NCBI GenBank assembly: GCA_022495005.1
Contig: JAGYXB010001943.1
Span: 1,054,001-1,118,000, forward strand
Length of the DNA stretch: 64,000 nucleotides
From: Rhyacophila brunnea
Taxonomy: Eukaryota > Arthropoda > Insecta > Trichoptera > Rhyacophilidae
Reading direction: 5' to 3'
The position numbers were made by a program, and so were the translations under genes. Positions 1 through 12,589 of this stretch are shown in pieces; the stretch's first letter is position 1; every line of letters starts with the position of its first letter. Under the pieces are notes generated by a model. That model was not told the DNA's origin and ran no database searches. It saw nothing but the letters and a program-made list of their open reading frames with translations.

Positions 1-3
1 TAT

Positions 4-362
4 CAGCGCTCGAAATTTACCGGAGCGTACAAGGGTCCGGCTCCGGTTCGTGAAACTTCTGAGGTTATCGCTCCGTTTCGTAGAAAAATAAAATATTGCA
101 TTCCGGTTCGTGAATTATTAAAAAGCAATTAAATTCAATTAATTTAATTACGGCGCTGGCAATATTTACTTACCATAACTCTTGCATGCCGCAAGTGTAA
201 AGACAGCCAATCCGTTTGACCGCCTGAGCGTGACAAGTATATAACAAAATAATAACACAGTTGTTTTTATAGAATATACATAAAACTACATAAATAAGCA
301 TATTAATATTTTCGGAAAATAAACGAGCCTCCGTGTCGTAAAATTTTCAATTTCGAGCACTG
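4..362 (+). mobile_element. hAT-like MITE, family 1, copy 1
   Basis: The left end CAGCGCTCGAAAT and the right end ATTTCGAGCACTG form the terminal inverted repeat shared with the copies at 30861, 32974 and 51990. Sub-terminal blocks carry GGAGCG and CCGGTTCGTGAA motifs. The bases TATC at 1-4 match the end of ATTTTATC just after the element, consistent with an 8-bp target duplication cut by the window edge. There is no coding sequence, so it is non-autonomous. Confidence 0.75.
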
Positions 363-1544
363 ATTTTATCATATAAATTTTTTTCAATGTGTATTTTTTT
401 AATCCAGAGCAAGGATTCAATGCGCAACAACAACCATTATTCGTTAAAAAAAACTGCTTATATAACTTCTATTCTATGGCTGCCCATATTATGATCAGCT
501 CTTCTGATGATATGGTTATATCATTATTACTTTACATTATTGCATTACATTATTATTACTTGTCACCAACATTAACAAAAATGTTGATGTTGGTGACAAG
601 CCATGATAAAATTCGTTGGATTTAGTTTATATCTCTGACATAAATTATTATTTCCAGCAATGTCTTAAATTTAAACAAATTACTTCTCACAAATATCAAA
701 TGTACAGTAATGCAAAGTAATGCATTTTATATCTCGCTAATGGTACATAATACATAGTATGTATATTGCATACAATAATAATTATTATGAATTAGCAGAG
801 CATGCCGTGCGAAGGTCGTAACAATGAGTTGAAAACTCGCTGAACATTTTGTGTTTTGTTCGTTTGATTTTTTGGCAAAATTTCGAAGTTCGTAAAGAAT
901 GGCTTCTTTCATTTTCGATTAGCGATTTAAGGGTGTTAATGTGTTTTTCATGTTCACATTGTGACATTTCGGAGTCTCACTATTTCGGTTTCGAAATCCG
1001 CCGTGTTGTTCCGCTTAGCTTTTCAAACCGTGTAATTGAGCGTAGTTACGTAAAAATCAGTCAGTCCATAATTTAGAGAAAAATGAGTTATCGTGTTTAC
1101 CATAATGTAACATGCTTTTTCAATGGTAAATCACACAAGCTCCCTTCATATAAATATTTTCTACAAATCCATAAATAAATTTTCTATGATTGCACAATAT
1201 GCCACATTTGATTTGCATAAAATAGTCATACTACACTAAAATAACACAAATATTCCATTTAGCTATTTAAAGGTTATTCACACTCATGTGTAATATACAA
1301 TTATTATGGTATCGATCATTAAAAAACTAATATCTGTATATAGGGTGCATAGTTTTAAATAGTCACACCTAACACATAGGTAAGTGCATATTTTTTTTTT
1401 CATTTAATGAATAATTCAATACTTTGATTTAAAACACAAAATCCGATTGCCAATAAGTAACGCAATTTAAAAAAAACATTTCACAGAATAATTGTAAATA
1501 CCAAAGTTTGTCGCAAGTAGATAGGACATAAATAGCACAGTAAT
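363..1544. other. AT-rich intronic sequence, nothing recognised
   Basis: Only short open frames of 60-80 codons with low-complexity composition occur here. A small inverted repeat (CACCAACATTAAC / GTTGATGTTGGTG) near 558-596 forms a short hairpin. No repeat family, RNA gene or exon could be identified. Confidence 0.6.
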
Positions 1545-1665
1545 CAGTGGACACGGGCGCGATTTGAATCCTGCTGGGAGTCGTATTTTTATCAAAAAGA
1601 TTTTTTCTAGTAGTTACGATAAATTTCTCAGGAGTGTTTTCAAATTATATACCTATGTACAGACG
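1545..1665 (+). mobile_element. tRNA-derived SINE-B fragment
   Basis: A B-box-like GCGATTTGAATCC is followed by CTGGGAGTCGTATTTTT, AAAAAGATTTTTTCTAG and CTCAGGAGTGTTTTCAAAT. The same series of blocks appears in the fuller minus-strand copy at 26186-26397. The A-box end is degenerate or missing. Confidence 0.6.
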
Positions 1666-1947
1666 TGCATTTTAATCTGTCAGTGTTATATGTGGATTTA
1701 CTGCTTTCTGCATGATTACGCTCAATTAGAAATATTTATGACTAAACAATAAAAATGATACCATTAAACAAATACTGAATCAGAGTTTGCATATCAAAAA
1801 TATTGTTGCCGCGGCACTGATATTCGAATTTCCAGTGTAAAAACTTGTAAAGATTCAAAACTTGGAGATTTCGCCGGCCTTCGGATAATGGCTCAATTTG
1901 TATCTTTATGGCATTGTGGATCTCACATTATTTATTGCCCGCTGTAG

Positions 1948-2057
1948 AAACAATAAAACGAACACTGCCGCATGACACGTTCGGGCCAGAGAGGTTTCTG
2001 GCAGCTTTACGTGGAAAAGAAGACGAACAAACCAAAATAATCCCACGGTTTTCTGAG
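1948..2057 (+). other. Possible unidentified internal exon
   Basis: A 110-nt open stretch is flanked by an AG acceptor (TTGCCCGCTGTAG) and a GTAGGA donor. It is clearly richer in GC than its surroundings and encodes a charged peptide including HDTFGPERFLAALRGK. The reading frame enters in phase 2 and leaves in phase 0. The open frame actually runs further on both sides (1908-2189), but the downstream half becomes low-complexity. I do not recognise the peptide. It could be a gene exon, a transposon remnant or chance. Confidence 0.2.
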
Positions 2058-2633
2058 GTAGGAAAATATTTCAATCGCTTCTACAAAAAGAGCAAATGTC
2101 AAAAAACGCAAAATTCAATAACCAGCATTTTCTGTAACTTAAACAGAAACAGTATAATAAAACCTTTATTCACAATATTTCATCAATAATTACATTAGTT
2201 TCGCTTACTTACTAAATACTTACTTACAAATAAAAATGTGATCATTATTTTCAATAAATAAAATATATAAGATTTATGACCACGCGAGGATTGAATAGTG
2301 GTTAATAAATTATACAAAACTCATCTCTACGTGATATTTATTTCGACTTTCAGATTTTAGCTGTAAAAGCCGACAATTCTATCAATTTTTATAAACAAGT
2401 TCTACTTTTTTAAGAATTCATTTGCGGTTCTGTGTTTGGCGTAGACGTAGACTTTAAATTTGACAACCCATGTATTGTAAATGGAATTATATGAAAAAAT
2501 AAATGTCAACTTATTAATATACCTAATGTTTACATTGACAGATTTTTATTTATGCGAATGAAAATGAACATAATATTGAGAACGAATACGTTACTGGTGA
2601 GTGTTACTTATTAATTTAGGTTATCATTGTCTC

Positions 2634-3026
2634 ATATATCGATACCTTAGTTCAATAGAGGAACAACTCAAAATTTAAATGTTTTAAGTTAAGAATGCTA
2701 TTCGAGGTAGAAAAGTCTTCTCTTTATAATTTAGCAACAAAAATAGTCAAAAATTTCTTCAATGTGTCATAAAATCGAATAACCCTTTCTGACATTAATC
2801 AGTAATTCCGTTATACAATCAAATTTATTGGTTAATTTCTTATTAAACCATACAATTTCATTATGCATTGGTGAATTCCACTAAATTAAATATAAAAAAA
2901 CATACACTTTCATCTAAATCAAGGCTTTAAAATTAAAATGAGAATTTCTGCAAAAAATTCAAACGCCATTATCTTGGAACAAGGTTTTTGAGTTGTTCCC
3001 CTATTGAAATATGGTATCGATATATA
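2634..3026. mobile_element. Foldback MITE-like element
   Basis: Two inverted arms of about 42 bp, at 2634-2675 and 2985-3026, share ATATATCGATACC and TTCAATAG(A/G)GGAACAACTC, separated by about 310 bp of AT-rich sequence with no coding content. No target duplication could be fixed, so the superfamily is not assigned. Confidence 0.6.
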
Positions 3027-4150
3027 CGACTTCGACCATTTTCCAGCATTAAAAAAACAATATTTAGATATTTCTACGATCAACTACCTATAAAATCTGC
3101 TATTTTCCACGAGTATCTTTATTAAATTTTCATATAGGTATTTATTGAATAGATTTTATGTCTCTTTTTGCGCAATATGCCCTTTTCGCATCGCGATTCA
3201 ATTATTTCAATCGACGCCGTTTGCATTTGGAACGGTGTCATTTTATTTGACAGCTAGCGCCATTTTCGGTAGGTATTTATTTTATTAAGGTTTTGACGCG
3301 TTGTGCTCTCTTCAAAATTATTGCGGTGGCCGTTGTAAAATTATGTTAATTTATATTTAATAAGCTGACCAATTTAGTGAGCTATTAAATAAGATTTAAG
3401 TGGTGCTTATAGCAGTTTTGTTTTGCTTAAATATATGACAATAATAACAAACATTTAGGCTTTTTAGACAATACCGATTATCATTTTATGTAAAGAAAAT
3501 AATATAGAAAACTCGTAACACACGGCTTGATCAGTTTTCTTTGTTCAAAGTTTCACCGATGTTTCATAATGTGGATACATATTTATTAAAATCACCACAC
3601 AGCTCGAATAATATACTTATATATTTATATTTATTCATATTATAATATGATATCCAGTACCTATCATCCAAGAGATAATAAATGTCCAAATCGCAGACCT
3701 ATTTATAGGCCGCTAAATCGATAGATATTCGATAGTTACAGTCATGATGAAACACATAGGTAGTCAATGTAAAATAATAAAACCAACCTGAATGGAATCA
3801 ACTTGGACCTGCATTAATTTATCCATCGATGGATTTATCCGATTTGTGTTAGAAAGGTTTTACACAAAAATCACCTGGATGAAACTTGTTTTACGGATTT
3901 CATTACTTGTTACTTTGTCAGGTATATATTTAAATAATACATACTTTAAAAACAATTATCCCATTAAGATCCCATTGGTATTTCCATGGGTTTTCCTAAT
4001 CTTCTCAAAAAGCATATCAAGATAACGAATTCAAACGCACCTGACAAAGATTACACTCACACAATAAAAACAACAATACAATGCAATTCCACCATGAATT
4101 GACAGTTAACAAAATAAAGGAAATTACACTCACCATAAATAGGTAGTTAC
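3027..4150. other. Intronic sequence, nothing firmly recognised
   Basis: The stretch 3170-3290 (TCGCATCGCGATTCAATTATTTC onward in part) is somewhat GC-richer than its neighbours but contains no exon or repeat that I can name. The rest is AT-rich. Confidence 0.5.
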
Positions 4151-4690
4151 TGTCTAATCCAGCAGATACAGGTTCATGTCCCGTCGGGTGTCGTATTTCT
4201 ACAACGTTTTTATTAGGTCGTATTCTTATTTGTCCGGTGGTTGTTTATCCAGTACAAATCTTGCAATCGATTTTTAACTAACTTCCCGACTAGCTAGACA
4301 TTTGAAACTTTTAGAGTATATAGAACACGATGCCAATGCATTTTTTAAATACTTTTAGCCATCTTTAAGTACAATTGAATTCATTTTCAGTTAATTCTGT
4401 TTTGTATGAAACGTTATTTCGAAAGAAATCCGTAATCCAATCCACTATTATTGGCTGTTAGGGGGTATGGGGTCCTAGCAACTAAATTATTAATATAATA
4501 TATACGTGCGTTACTATGGAAATCAAAATGACATTTCAGTATTATTTCTATCATGTACAATTTTTTTTGATCGTTTAAGCTAGCAAGTCAAGTTTATATG
4601 ATTCAACAGAAAATTTAAAAACGTTGTAAGTATATGAAAAGTTATTTTTATCTTGTAATTATATTCTACATAATGATTTTTTCTAGTGTG
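4151..4690 (+). mobile_element. SINE-B copy interrupted by a MITE
   Basis: Bases 4151-4200 match the B-box side of SINE-B (CAGGTTCATGTCCCGTCGGG, then TGTCGTATTT). After the MITE at 4200-4662 the SINE tail appears to resume with GATTTTTTCTAG at 4677-4688, the same block that follows the GTCGTATTTTT block in the copy at 1545. The MITE therefore seems to have landed in an older SINE. Confidence 0.5.
4200..4662 (+). mobile_element. MITE family M, copy 1
   Basis: The left end TACAACGTTTTTA is matched by an inverted TAAAAACGTTGTA at 4616-4628. Homology between copies continues past this inner repeat into a short hairpin (ATGAAAAGTTATTTTTAT) and CTTGTAATTAT. Three other copies lie at 46502-46947, 48297-48792 (inverted) and 61881-62427. 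The inverted ends with a 3' hairpin are unusual, and the superfamily is left open (TA-flanked Tc1/mariner-type MITE or a Helitron-like end). Confidence 0.75.
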
Positions 4691-4799
4691 CATTTGCATG
4701 AGATGTTTTCATAAGACGTTGATTCACGTTGGTTTTTGTCAGATCGATTTTTCCGGCATCGGATTGTGGCGTGAACGTGTGCAAAATAAATACATTATC

Positions 4800-4990
4800 C
4801 TCATTGAATTAATGATTTATCGTAGAGACCACCTCCGGTGACTCGGCATCCTTACGCTGGTTCAATATTTGCCGTCAAATTAATGGCCTCACTTTCCCGC
4901 CTATAAATTACCCGCGAACCGATGGACGCCCGCCATTTCCATTTCGCTACCATTAATAAACAGTGACGTACGCCGCCAGGGGGCTGACGG
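4800..4990. promoter_or_regulatory. Candidate intronic regulatory block with ATTAAT sites
   Basis: About 190 bp are noticeably GC-richer than the flanks and not repeated elsewhere in the window. They contain three homeodomain-type ATTAAT sites (in GAATTAATGATT, CAAATTAATGGC, CCATTAATAAAC) and a CCTATAAATTACC box. Use as an enhancer or promoter is inference from motif clustering only. Confidence 0.25.
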
Positions 4991-5234
4991 TTGCTATATT
5001 TCTATGGTGACAGTTGATATTATATACATGTAACAATACTTTGTTGGTGAAATTAGCTACACAACGACTGTAATCTATTAATCTAATACTAAAGCTTTAT
5101 TATGAACATACCACGTAAGCGTGAAGTTCGATAATTTTGACAGAAAATATGACGTAGTTAAAGCGATGCCGAGCGAGAGAAGACTATGCAATAAACTTCA
5201 TGTAAGAGCAGTCGGTAATAACAATAAATTTACG

Positions 5235-5530
5235 ACAGAACAGATTAATAAATAGAATTCCGATAGGCTATACCCAATACAGTACATTTTGACGCAGGGT
5301 TTTAATGTGCGAGTGTCCTACGAAAATGAACCACGCATTATAGACGTGCAATAGTGTGTGTTGCAACCATCAATACACCAATATTAAATGAGCGTCATTG
5401 CATAAACCGTGAACAGTTATCAGTATTCGATGAATGACGTATTCTTGACACGTGTTTAATTCAGAGATTGTTTGCCTGCTTCTCCATACCCGTTAGGTAT
5501 TTCAGTTTCCATTATTTCTGAGTTCCCTGA
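5235..5530 (+). repeat. Dispersed repeat family C, copy 1
   Basis: The stretch from ACAGAACAGATTAATAAATA to TTTCTGAGTTCCCTGA is matched in reverse at 15884-16193. Shared blocks include CCGATAGGCTATA, TCCTACGAAAATGAA, ATATTAAATGAGCGT and CCCGTTAGGTATTTCAGTTT. A fragment of the last block recurs at 17284-17335. It is non-coding and its class is unknown. Confidence 0.75.
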
Positions 5531-5892
5531 CATTATTTACCCTATGTAATTCGTGCGCAGTTGAAGAAATCGTAATCTGCTCAATTTCAGGGTTAAGTTG
5601 TTACTCTATAATATTATATACCTACGTCGATTCATACTGACTAGGTAGTCATATGAGTACCATATGCACAGATTAGATTAAATAAAAAGATATAGCATGG
5701 TCATTATATTGAAACCATAGAGGTATTATTGAAACAGAAAAGCTCACACCGAGTTTTTTTCGTCTCATCTGTTTCATGTCCTTGTTAACAGGCTTACGGC
5801 ATTATACGATAAAGGATACATACCTCCAGTTCAAAATATAATATATTAAATGATTTTTTTTTTAAAAACAATATGTGAATTTGCCATCCGCA

Positions 5893-5940
5893 AAATTAGA
5901 ACCCTCGGCCTCTCCACCACTACACCACACATATATCGTG
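5893..5940 (-). mobile_element. tRNA-like SINE head fragment
   Basis: On the minus strand TGTGTGGTGTAGTGGTGGAG followed by AGGCCGAGGGTTCTAATTTT resembles tRNA A-box and B-box sequence. It is too short and degenerate for a tRNA gene, and no tail could be delimited. Confidence 0.35.
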
Positions 5941-7117
5941 AGCGTAAAATAACAGAATATTGTTATCAATCTTTGGTAGGTACCTGAAATTCTAACCTGT
6001 CGTATACATAAACAAAATCCATCTTACATATTATTAAATTTGTATTAAACATATATACATATTAATATCGACAAACTCATAACGAATAGTCGTATCTTAC
6101 TTAGTGAAAATACGATCACACTACTCATATCACAAGCAAAGTAGTTATGTAATTTTTTTTCTAAATTACTTAATAACCAATAAGTTCGCAATCCATCCAA
6201 ATACGTATCACGACTTTCCTGCATACTAAATCAAATTATTATAGACGAATATTGCATCTATATAGATTGCAGATTGGTGTACCTACCCATCATTTCCAAT
6301 GCTCTCCTTGCATAAATTTCTATGCACGTCACTGGTGCAACCCTCAGATGGCGCAACTGCATGCCGCCCAATTTAAATCAAACAATATAATGGCAACATT
6401 TTGTCTCTGGGTGGGATTTCTTTTTGACGTAATGTGCCGCCGTGTTCTATAAAATAATCGTTCACATGACCGCAACACACAGAATCTAGTTAGGGGATAG
6501 AGAACAGAGATATGCAATCAGAAAATAGCATCGGTAAAATGTTTCCCAGCTAATTCAGAAATAAATAATTGAATATAACTCAATCAATGCTTTGTATAAA
6601 AACCATTAAAGACGTCACATTAGATTTTCCCCATTTGTAAGGATTATAGAAGAAAGTTTGATAATATTAGTCAGGACTAGATTTACCATTTAGAGGGGCT
6701 ATAAGCTTAGGGCACCCGAATTGGAAAAGGCCTCGAAACCTGGTAATTTCATTAAAACATAATATATTAAAATCAATAATTGCAGCAAACTATATGCCAC
6801 CTGAAGAAATATATTATATAATGCTCAAATATATCAGACGATTTCCTTTATTAAAATGCCATATAAAAATACACACAATTTGTGAGTGAATCAAATAACT
6901 ATATTATTGAGGAAAGCTCGTGTTGCATTTAAGTTTGTCATTTTTACAATGTGAGAATGAATAATCATTAATTAATGTATAGTTTACCGGCATGCACCAA
7001 TGTAACCATTCTGACCAATAAAATTCAGACGTTACAGCTTAAATTATTCAACCGGATATGTTGGGTTTTTCGGCCCTACGATATGTACAAAAGCCTGCTC
7101 CTCATTTATCACGATCA
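5941..7117. other. Intronic sequence with a possible hAT end
   Basis: Mostly AT-rich. Bases 6673-6725 (CAGGACTAGATTTACC, then TTTAGAGGGGCTATAAGC) resemble the end of a common hAT-type MITE, but no partner end was found. Nothing else is recognised. Confidence 0.35.
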
Positions 7118-7329
7118 CATGCAAACTTTTGATGCGCCGGTCTATAGCGTCGTGGGTCCCAGGTTCGAATCCTGGGTCTGGCAAATACACATATTGTTTT
7201 TTCAATTTGTGTATGAGTCAGATTATGTACCTAATAGAATGAGTAAGTGGCTGACATATATTCATCTTAAAATCAAAAATCTGTTAATACAACCCTTCAC
7301 CCTGTGGAGGCACATATGATTTTTTTTTC
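7118..7329 (+). mobile_element. tRNA-derived SINE-A, copy 1
   Basis: The tRNA-like part contains GTGGGTCCCAGGTTCGAATC with a perfect B box. It is followed by the family body (TGGCAAATACACATATTG, GTAAGTGGCTGACAT, AAAATCTGTTAATACAA) and a T/A-rich end. The sequence matches the minus-strand copies at 8074 and 49855, but this copy lacks the final CCTATTAGGATC segment. The A-box end is degenerate. Confidence 0.85.
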
Positions 7330-8073
7330 AAAAAAAAAATATATACCTACATACTTATATATTTAAAGGGCACATCTATCTCACATACCAATAGTATCAG
7401 ATCCCTGAGTTTGGTCCAATATGCTTAAGTTGAAATAGTTATTAGTTTTCCGCTTGTTAAGTCGTCATTTTTACGACGGCCTCAATAATTATAATTCGGC
7501 GGTTTTTTATACAAGGTGGTTTTTACAAATTGATCAGACAAGGTTATTGCATCGTTTATCATTATATTATTGAAAATAAATAATATCATTTTTTCCGGCC
7601 GCCTTGTTAGTTTTTACAATTTTATGGAAGCATCTCATCTTTCTTGTGCCGACGAATCGGTCGCTTTGTAGTTGTTGAACAAATTCAGCGAAATCAAAAT
7701 GTTGAATTAATAAATTGAGTTTTTTTTTTTGAAGAGGCGTTATGAAATTTAAAGAAATGTGGTTTTATAGGTAAACAGGCGATGGGATAATACATTTTAT
7801 ATCGGTAAATATTTTAAGCCTATTTTTCATTCAACCAGACCACCTGCAATCAAAATGTGCACCTATACTACCTATATAATAACCTACACTATTCTTTCAG
7901 GAGTCATCCATAAATAATGATGCCAGAACAATGAATACAGAATAATAATAATTCTGGATTATATAATAAATTAATACAATAAAATAAGGTAAAACCATAT
8001 CACATACTAATTAAAGGATAAGGTTAAAAACAAATTTTGAATATTAGAAGTGTTTGTAAAAACCCTTGGTGGA

Positions 8074-8309
8074 TTTTTTTTTTTTTTTTCGACCATGTCC
8101 GATCCTGATAGGATCATATGGAGTGGAGGTTTGTATTGACAGATTTTGTTTTTTACGAGAAATGGATGTCAGCCACTTGCTCAACCTATTAGGTCCATAC
8201 CCTGACACACACAAATTGAAAAACAATTTTTGTACTTGCCAGACCCAGGATTTGAACCTGGGACCCACGGCTTTGTAGTCCAACGCTTATGCCGCGCGGC
8301 CACCGTGGG
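8074..8309 (-). mobile_element. tRNA-derived SINE-A, copy 2
   Basis: On the minus strand the order is A box (GGTGGCCGCGCGGCATAAGC), B box (AGGTTCAAATCCTGGG), a roughly 150-bp body containing GTGGCTGACATCC and GATCCTATCAGGATCGGAC, then a poly(A) of 16 (poly-T at 8074-8089 on +). It is the most complete of the three copies. Confidence 0.9.
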
Positions 8310-11300
8310 TGGATACCTACATAAAATACTCACTATCAATGCATTATACCACGTTTTACTGCCGACAGTACGTATTATCGCGGCCAAAACAAAAAAATGC
8401 ACGCGTAAACACGTACTATCGTGCAAATTGCAAGATTATATGCATAGATTAAAAAAGTTGAGAAGCTTCTGAATTTTCACTCGAACCTTGGACTGTTCGA
8501 TATCTGCGCCTGCGTAGTGGAACGATAGTGGCGAACCTGCCGGAAAAAAAATGAACTACACCGCGCTGGCTCATTTTGAGGTTAAACGAATTTCACGACC
8601 TGTGAAATAGTATCATAAAATGACAACATCGCGTCTCGCTTACTCTAGAGGTCTAGAAGAATGAGATTGGCGAGACAGTCACCACTTTTGCGTGTAAACA
8701 GTTATTATCGCGATAGTTTAAAAAAGACAAACTATTGGTGCATGTAAATCCATGCACTTATACAGGCTATATTAAATGAGAAATGTCACGAAATATGTCT
8801 ACCTACTATATTAAAAAAAAAATTATTCTTTCTTCTTATTATTCTTTGCATGAATCGCGAAATTAAAATGTAAGGTTTTAATAAGGTATACGTATTAGTA
8901 AATAATCATACATAGATTATAAATTTCACTAGTATTTAGCACCTATATAATAGATACGAGAGATAACTTCATTTAAATAATATTTATTATTGTGATAAGT
9001 TTCTTTTTATATGTAAATTATTCGGAACATGTCAAAATAATCTACGACGCTCTCTCTAAAGCTGTAATCTTTAGCAGACATAATATTATAATTACACGAC
9101 ATGATAAAGAAACAATACAAAGCGAGCCCATCACAAGATCGCCTACGCCGGAGATCCACTTTCTCTCAGCATTTTTAATTGTTACCGAATTTAATTTGCA
9201 TCATTTTTATCAGAGTCGAGCGGTAAATATGGCGGCGGTCATCGATCCACGGGTTTGCCGTAGCAGTGTTACCAACCATAAAACTGTAATTATTATCAAT
9301 TATCATCATTGTAACATTCAATTACTTTTATTCACTTTTGTAGTTTTATTGTTTACTGGTGGGAATAAAAGATATTTAGGATGCAAACATCGCCAAAAAT
9401 TCGACGCAAATTAATTTCACATAACCAATAAAACCTAAAAATTATTATTTAGTACCTAATTGTACCTAATTATTACAGAAAAAAATACAACAAAATAAAT
9501 CATCTCTGGTGACGTCATTAAATCGATTAATGGCATAAATTATGACACTAAACTTTACCAAATACGTTGAAGAAAACCTACTATTTAAATTAGCTACAAT
9601 TCATTTCGTATTGCAGATTTATTGTTAAGTACCTACCTAGAAAACTTTAATATTTCCGCCCGTATTTGTTTAAAATAGCAAGTATTTTTAGTGTAATGTG
9701 CAACTGAAACAGTAAATATTATTATTATTACTACTCCAAATTCATAAAGTAAGTCATCCTCAATGCACCCTGTTATCTCTGACCACAAATCCCCCCAGGG
9801 TTTACAGGGGGAGGATGTTGATGATTTTGGGAAGCCATGAGCGAGATGAATGGGAAGTGGTGGAGACTCTTGGATAACCATGCGGAGAGAGTTTGAAACT
9901 GTAGGTATACTTCGCGTGTATGAATATAGATTTGTTTGTATCAGTTCTATCATGTTATTATTGCATTATTTCTATTCATGTAAATAATGCAATGTTAACT
10001 TTTTGACTACACATCTGATCAACAAAAAAACCCCTCTCGAGTTGGTTTTTTAAAAGATTGGTAACACTCAGCTGCCTCAGTGAGCGGCGAACTGTTGGAG
10101 TTATGCATTTCAAATTGAATAATTGCGGAAATAATAAGAATGTGCCAATGTTTTATCGAAAATGAACACTTTCACAATACTATTGTGTTTCGTCGAAATA
10201 TTGATATTTGTCTGTAGTTGCCTGATTATTCGTATCTGGAATAAAAAATTCTTCTTCTTCTTGGTCGTGCACTCATGGCTGAGGATCGTGACCACATTTA
10301 AATTTCGCCATCCTTTGAGCGACTCATTAATAAAATATTAATGACTTCGGTATTCATTAAACAAAATAAATTTAAATATAGAAGGAGTTAGACCATGAGG
10401 GGTGTATCTAATGCATTATTCTTTTCAATAATCAGTTACCTAGGTACCCTCTGAGTTGTGTTATTTTGTCGATAACTACAAGGTCGTATACGCAATCAGC
10501 AATTATTTATTTAATATTTATGTTTCTGAAATATAAGTAATGATTGCCGAAATATTTAAATTTCTCTGTATCCAGTTACACCTATAAGTTAGTTTATACA
10601 TTTGTATCGTTAGTGCCCAATAAATAATCTATATTTTTGTCTTTCGAATCTCACGCTATTTTACATGCATTGAAATATGTAACAGTAATGACGTCACCGC
10701 ACACAATAAACAAAAAGAAATCTAAAAGCCAAGACAAACACGAAATTTTCAATGTTTATACAATCATATTGTCTTTGTTTTGATGCTGTGTATATTTTTC
10801 CATCATTACAATTCAAACGCCGTATCATTAGTCACCAAAGACAATAATATAATCATTATCATTATGTCATAGACACCAGAGTCACGGACTTTTTTCTTAT
10901 TGTAAAACAAAGATTGCTTTCGTAAATAATAGTCTATGATCAGTTGATCACTATGAATTTTCTCCATTACAATAATTGAACAATAATAAACATACGAATA
11001 TGTCATATCAGCACTTATACAATTCCAAATTTGAATATCGATATCAAAATAAAATTATCATTCATACAATGTATTACACAATCAACATTATCAATTCCTA
11101 TTATATCCACTGGACAATAAATGAACTCAATCTGAATTGTCATAAAAGGATAATTATTGCAAAATTTTCGCCAAGCTTTCGATCTATTTTACTAACGTGT
11201 CCACTTATATATATAAATAAGTATCCTCTTGTTAAACAAATTCTATAAGTAATTTATTTAATTGCTACGTGTCTGTGTCTCTCAGACTTTGTTCAATATG

Positions 11301-12161
11301 TGTTTGATTCAGTGGGCTTGGAAAATGGCTCACAAACATTCCTCATAAATAACGGTTAATATATCCTCCACTATGTGAAAACCCATAGGAATCCGCATGA
11401 ACATGGTGGGATATATAATATATAATTATATAGGTATATGAAAATTATGTCAAAAACTAGGCACTCTCTACCGACGGGCCGACCCTGTGAATATTTAAAA
11501 TATAATATGCATTCATGAAATACAGCGCGTATATTCTGTCAGACGCACAGAGGTTAGCGGGACATCCTGAATGGAGGAGATGAAGTAGTGTTAAAAAACA
11601 AAGTATGACGAAGAGATTCCGAGAACCGGAGGAACTTCCGACGGCCGTAGACCATCCGGGCTCCCTTCCGTTTGCATCCACTCCGAAAAAAACTCCACTG
11701 GATGTTTTTACAGTCTGTCAAATGTAATTTGATAAAATTAAAACATTGATTTTTTCGCAGTTACATTTTGAAAATAATCATGTCTCAATTTAATCGTCAA
11801 AGCCTTTCTGATTCTATAATCTCCATTTTACTATACATAATATCATTTTCCTCCAGTATTAGTAAACCTAGTTTTTTAAATGTTTTTTCTTCAACTCATT
11901 CTCCACCATTGTATGCGTACTTCTTCTGCTTCTTTTATTTGGCACTCCTTTCACAAACGTTAGATAAAATAAGTGGACTGTATGGATTTGAAATGGCAGA
12001 AATAATAGACCACTAGAACTCGCCTGGTGATGTCGGTAGCAGGCACATCCCTGAATCTTTATACAGGCTTTAAATCATGGATAGTTAGTCAATTGCGAAT
12101 CAATGTATCACACTGGTAATACATATTCAATGTAAATATTGCGTAGCACCCGGTAGGCATG
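8310..12161. other. Intronic sequence, largely unassigned
   Basis: A 140-codon open frame at 8992-9414 has the composition of non-coding AT-rich DNA and is not called. A TGACGTCA site (CRE/ATF type) sits near 10689. Bases 11527-11690 include an open run with a DAQRLAGHPEWRR-like peptide that might be the tail of a retrotransposon protein. Everything else is AT-rich without a recognised feature. Confidence 0.4.
10255..10320. repeat. Dispersed repeat family D fragment
   Basis: CATGGCTGAGGATCGTGACC followed by GCCATCCTTTGAGCGAC is matched at about 13645-13705 by CATGCCTGACGATCATGATC and CCATCGTTTGAACGA. Same orientation, spacing conserved, no coding content. Confidence 0.5.
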
Positions 12162-12517
12162 GTCTAAAAAGATCGTGACGAAGCGATGCGCGGAATGCGG
12201 GTCGCGGGTGCAAATGACGGAAGCCGAACGAAATATAATTAGTCATAAAAGTTCAACATGCGTCCTTTTTATGTTATGTTTATTATTATATTCGTAATAA
12301 TAAGAGTATATTCATTGACATGTTTTCTTTTTTAAGTACATACGTAAAGTTTTTTAGTCATCTTTACAAGATTTAAGAATATTTTCATCCGACGCCATGA
12401 CAAAACGAATCGACGTGCAGACGCCTCGACTATCGCTCTCCGAATGACAAAGCGGCCGTAATTTCGTTCTACATACAGTTGAAAATTATTTGCCGTTTCA
12501 CTTATGTACGCTCTTAA
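12162..12517 (+). repeat. Repeat family E, copy 1
   Basis: About 350 bp are present in inverted orientation at 22009-22346. Shared blocks include TAAAAAGATCGTG, GCGATGCGCGGAAT, CGAACGAAATATAATT, AAGTTTTTTAGTCATCTTTAC, ATTTTCATCCGACGCCATGAC and AAAATTATTTGCCGTTTCA. It is non-coding, with class and termini unknown. Confidence 0.8.
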
Positions 12518-12589
12518 ATAATAACGGCAATGAGGTTATTATGTGCCCACCAGACATAGGTGTGGAAAAGGGAACGGAAAATGAAGTGT

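Noticed and set aside
8992..9414. 140-codon open frame
   Set aside because: Low-complexity residues rich in I, N, H and F, no motif, and AT-rich codon use like the flanks.
9633..9953. 106-codon minus-strand frame over a CCCCCAGGG/GGGG-containing stretch
   Set aside because: No family resemblance. The middle contains a short inverted GGGTTTACAGGGGG region more like a repeat than coding sequence.
11457..11690. Open frames with a peptide like DAQRLAGHPEWRR
   Set aside because: Possibly a retrotransposon tail, but no flanking RT motifs, so not annotated as such.
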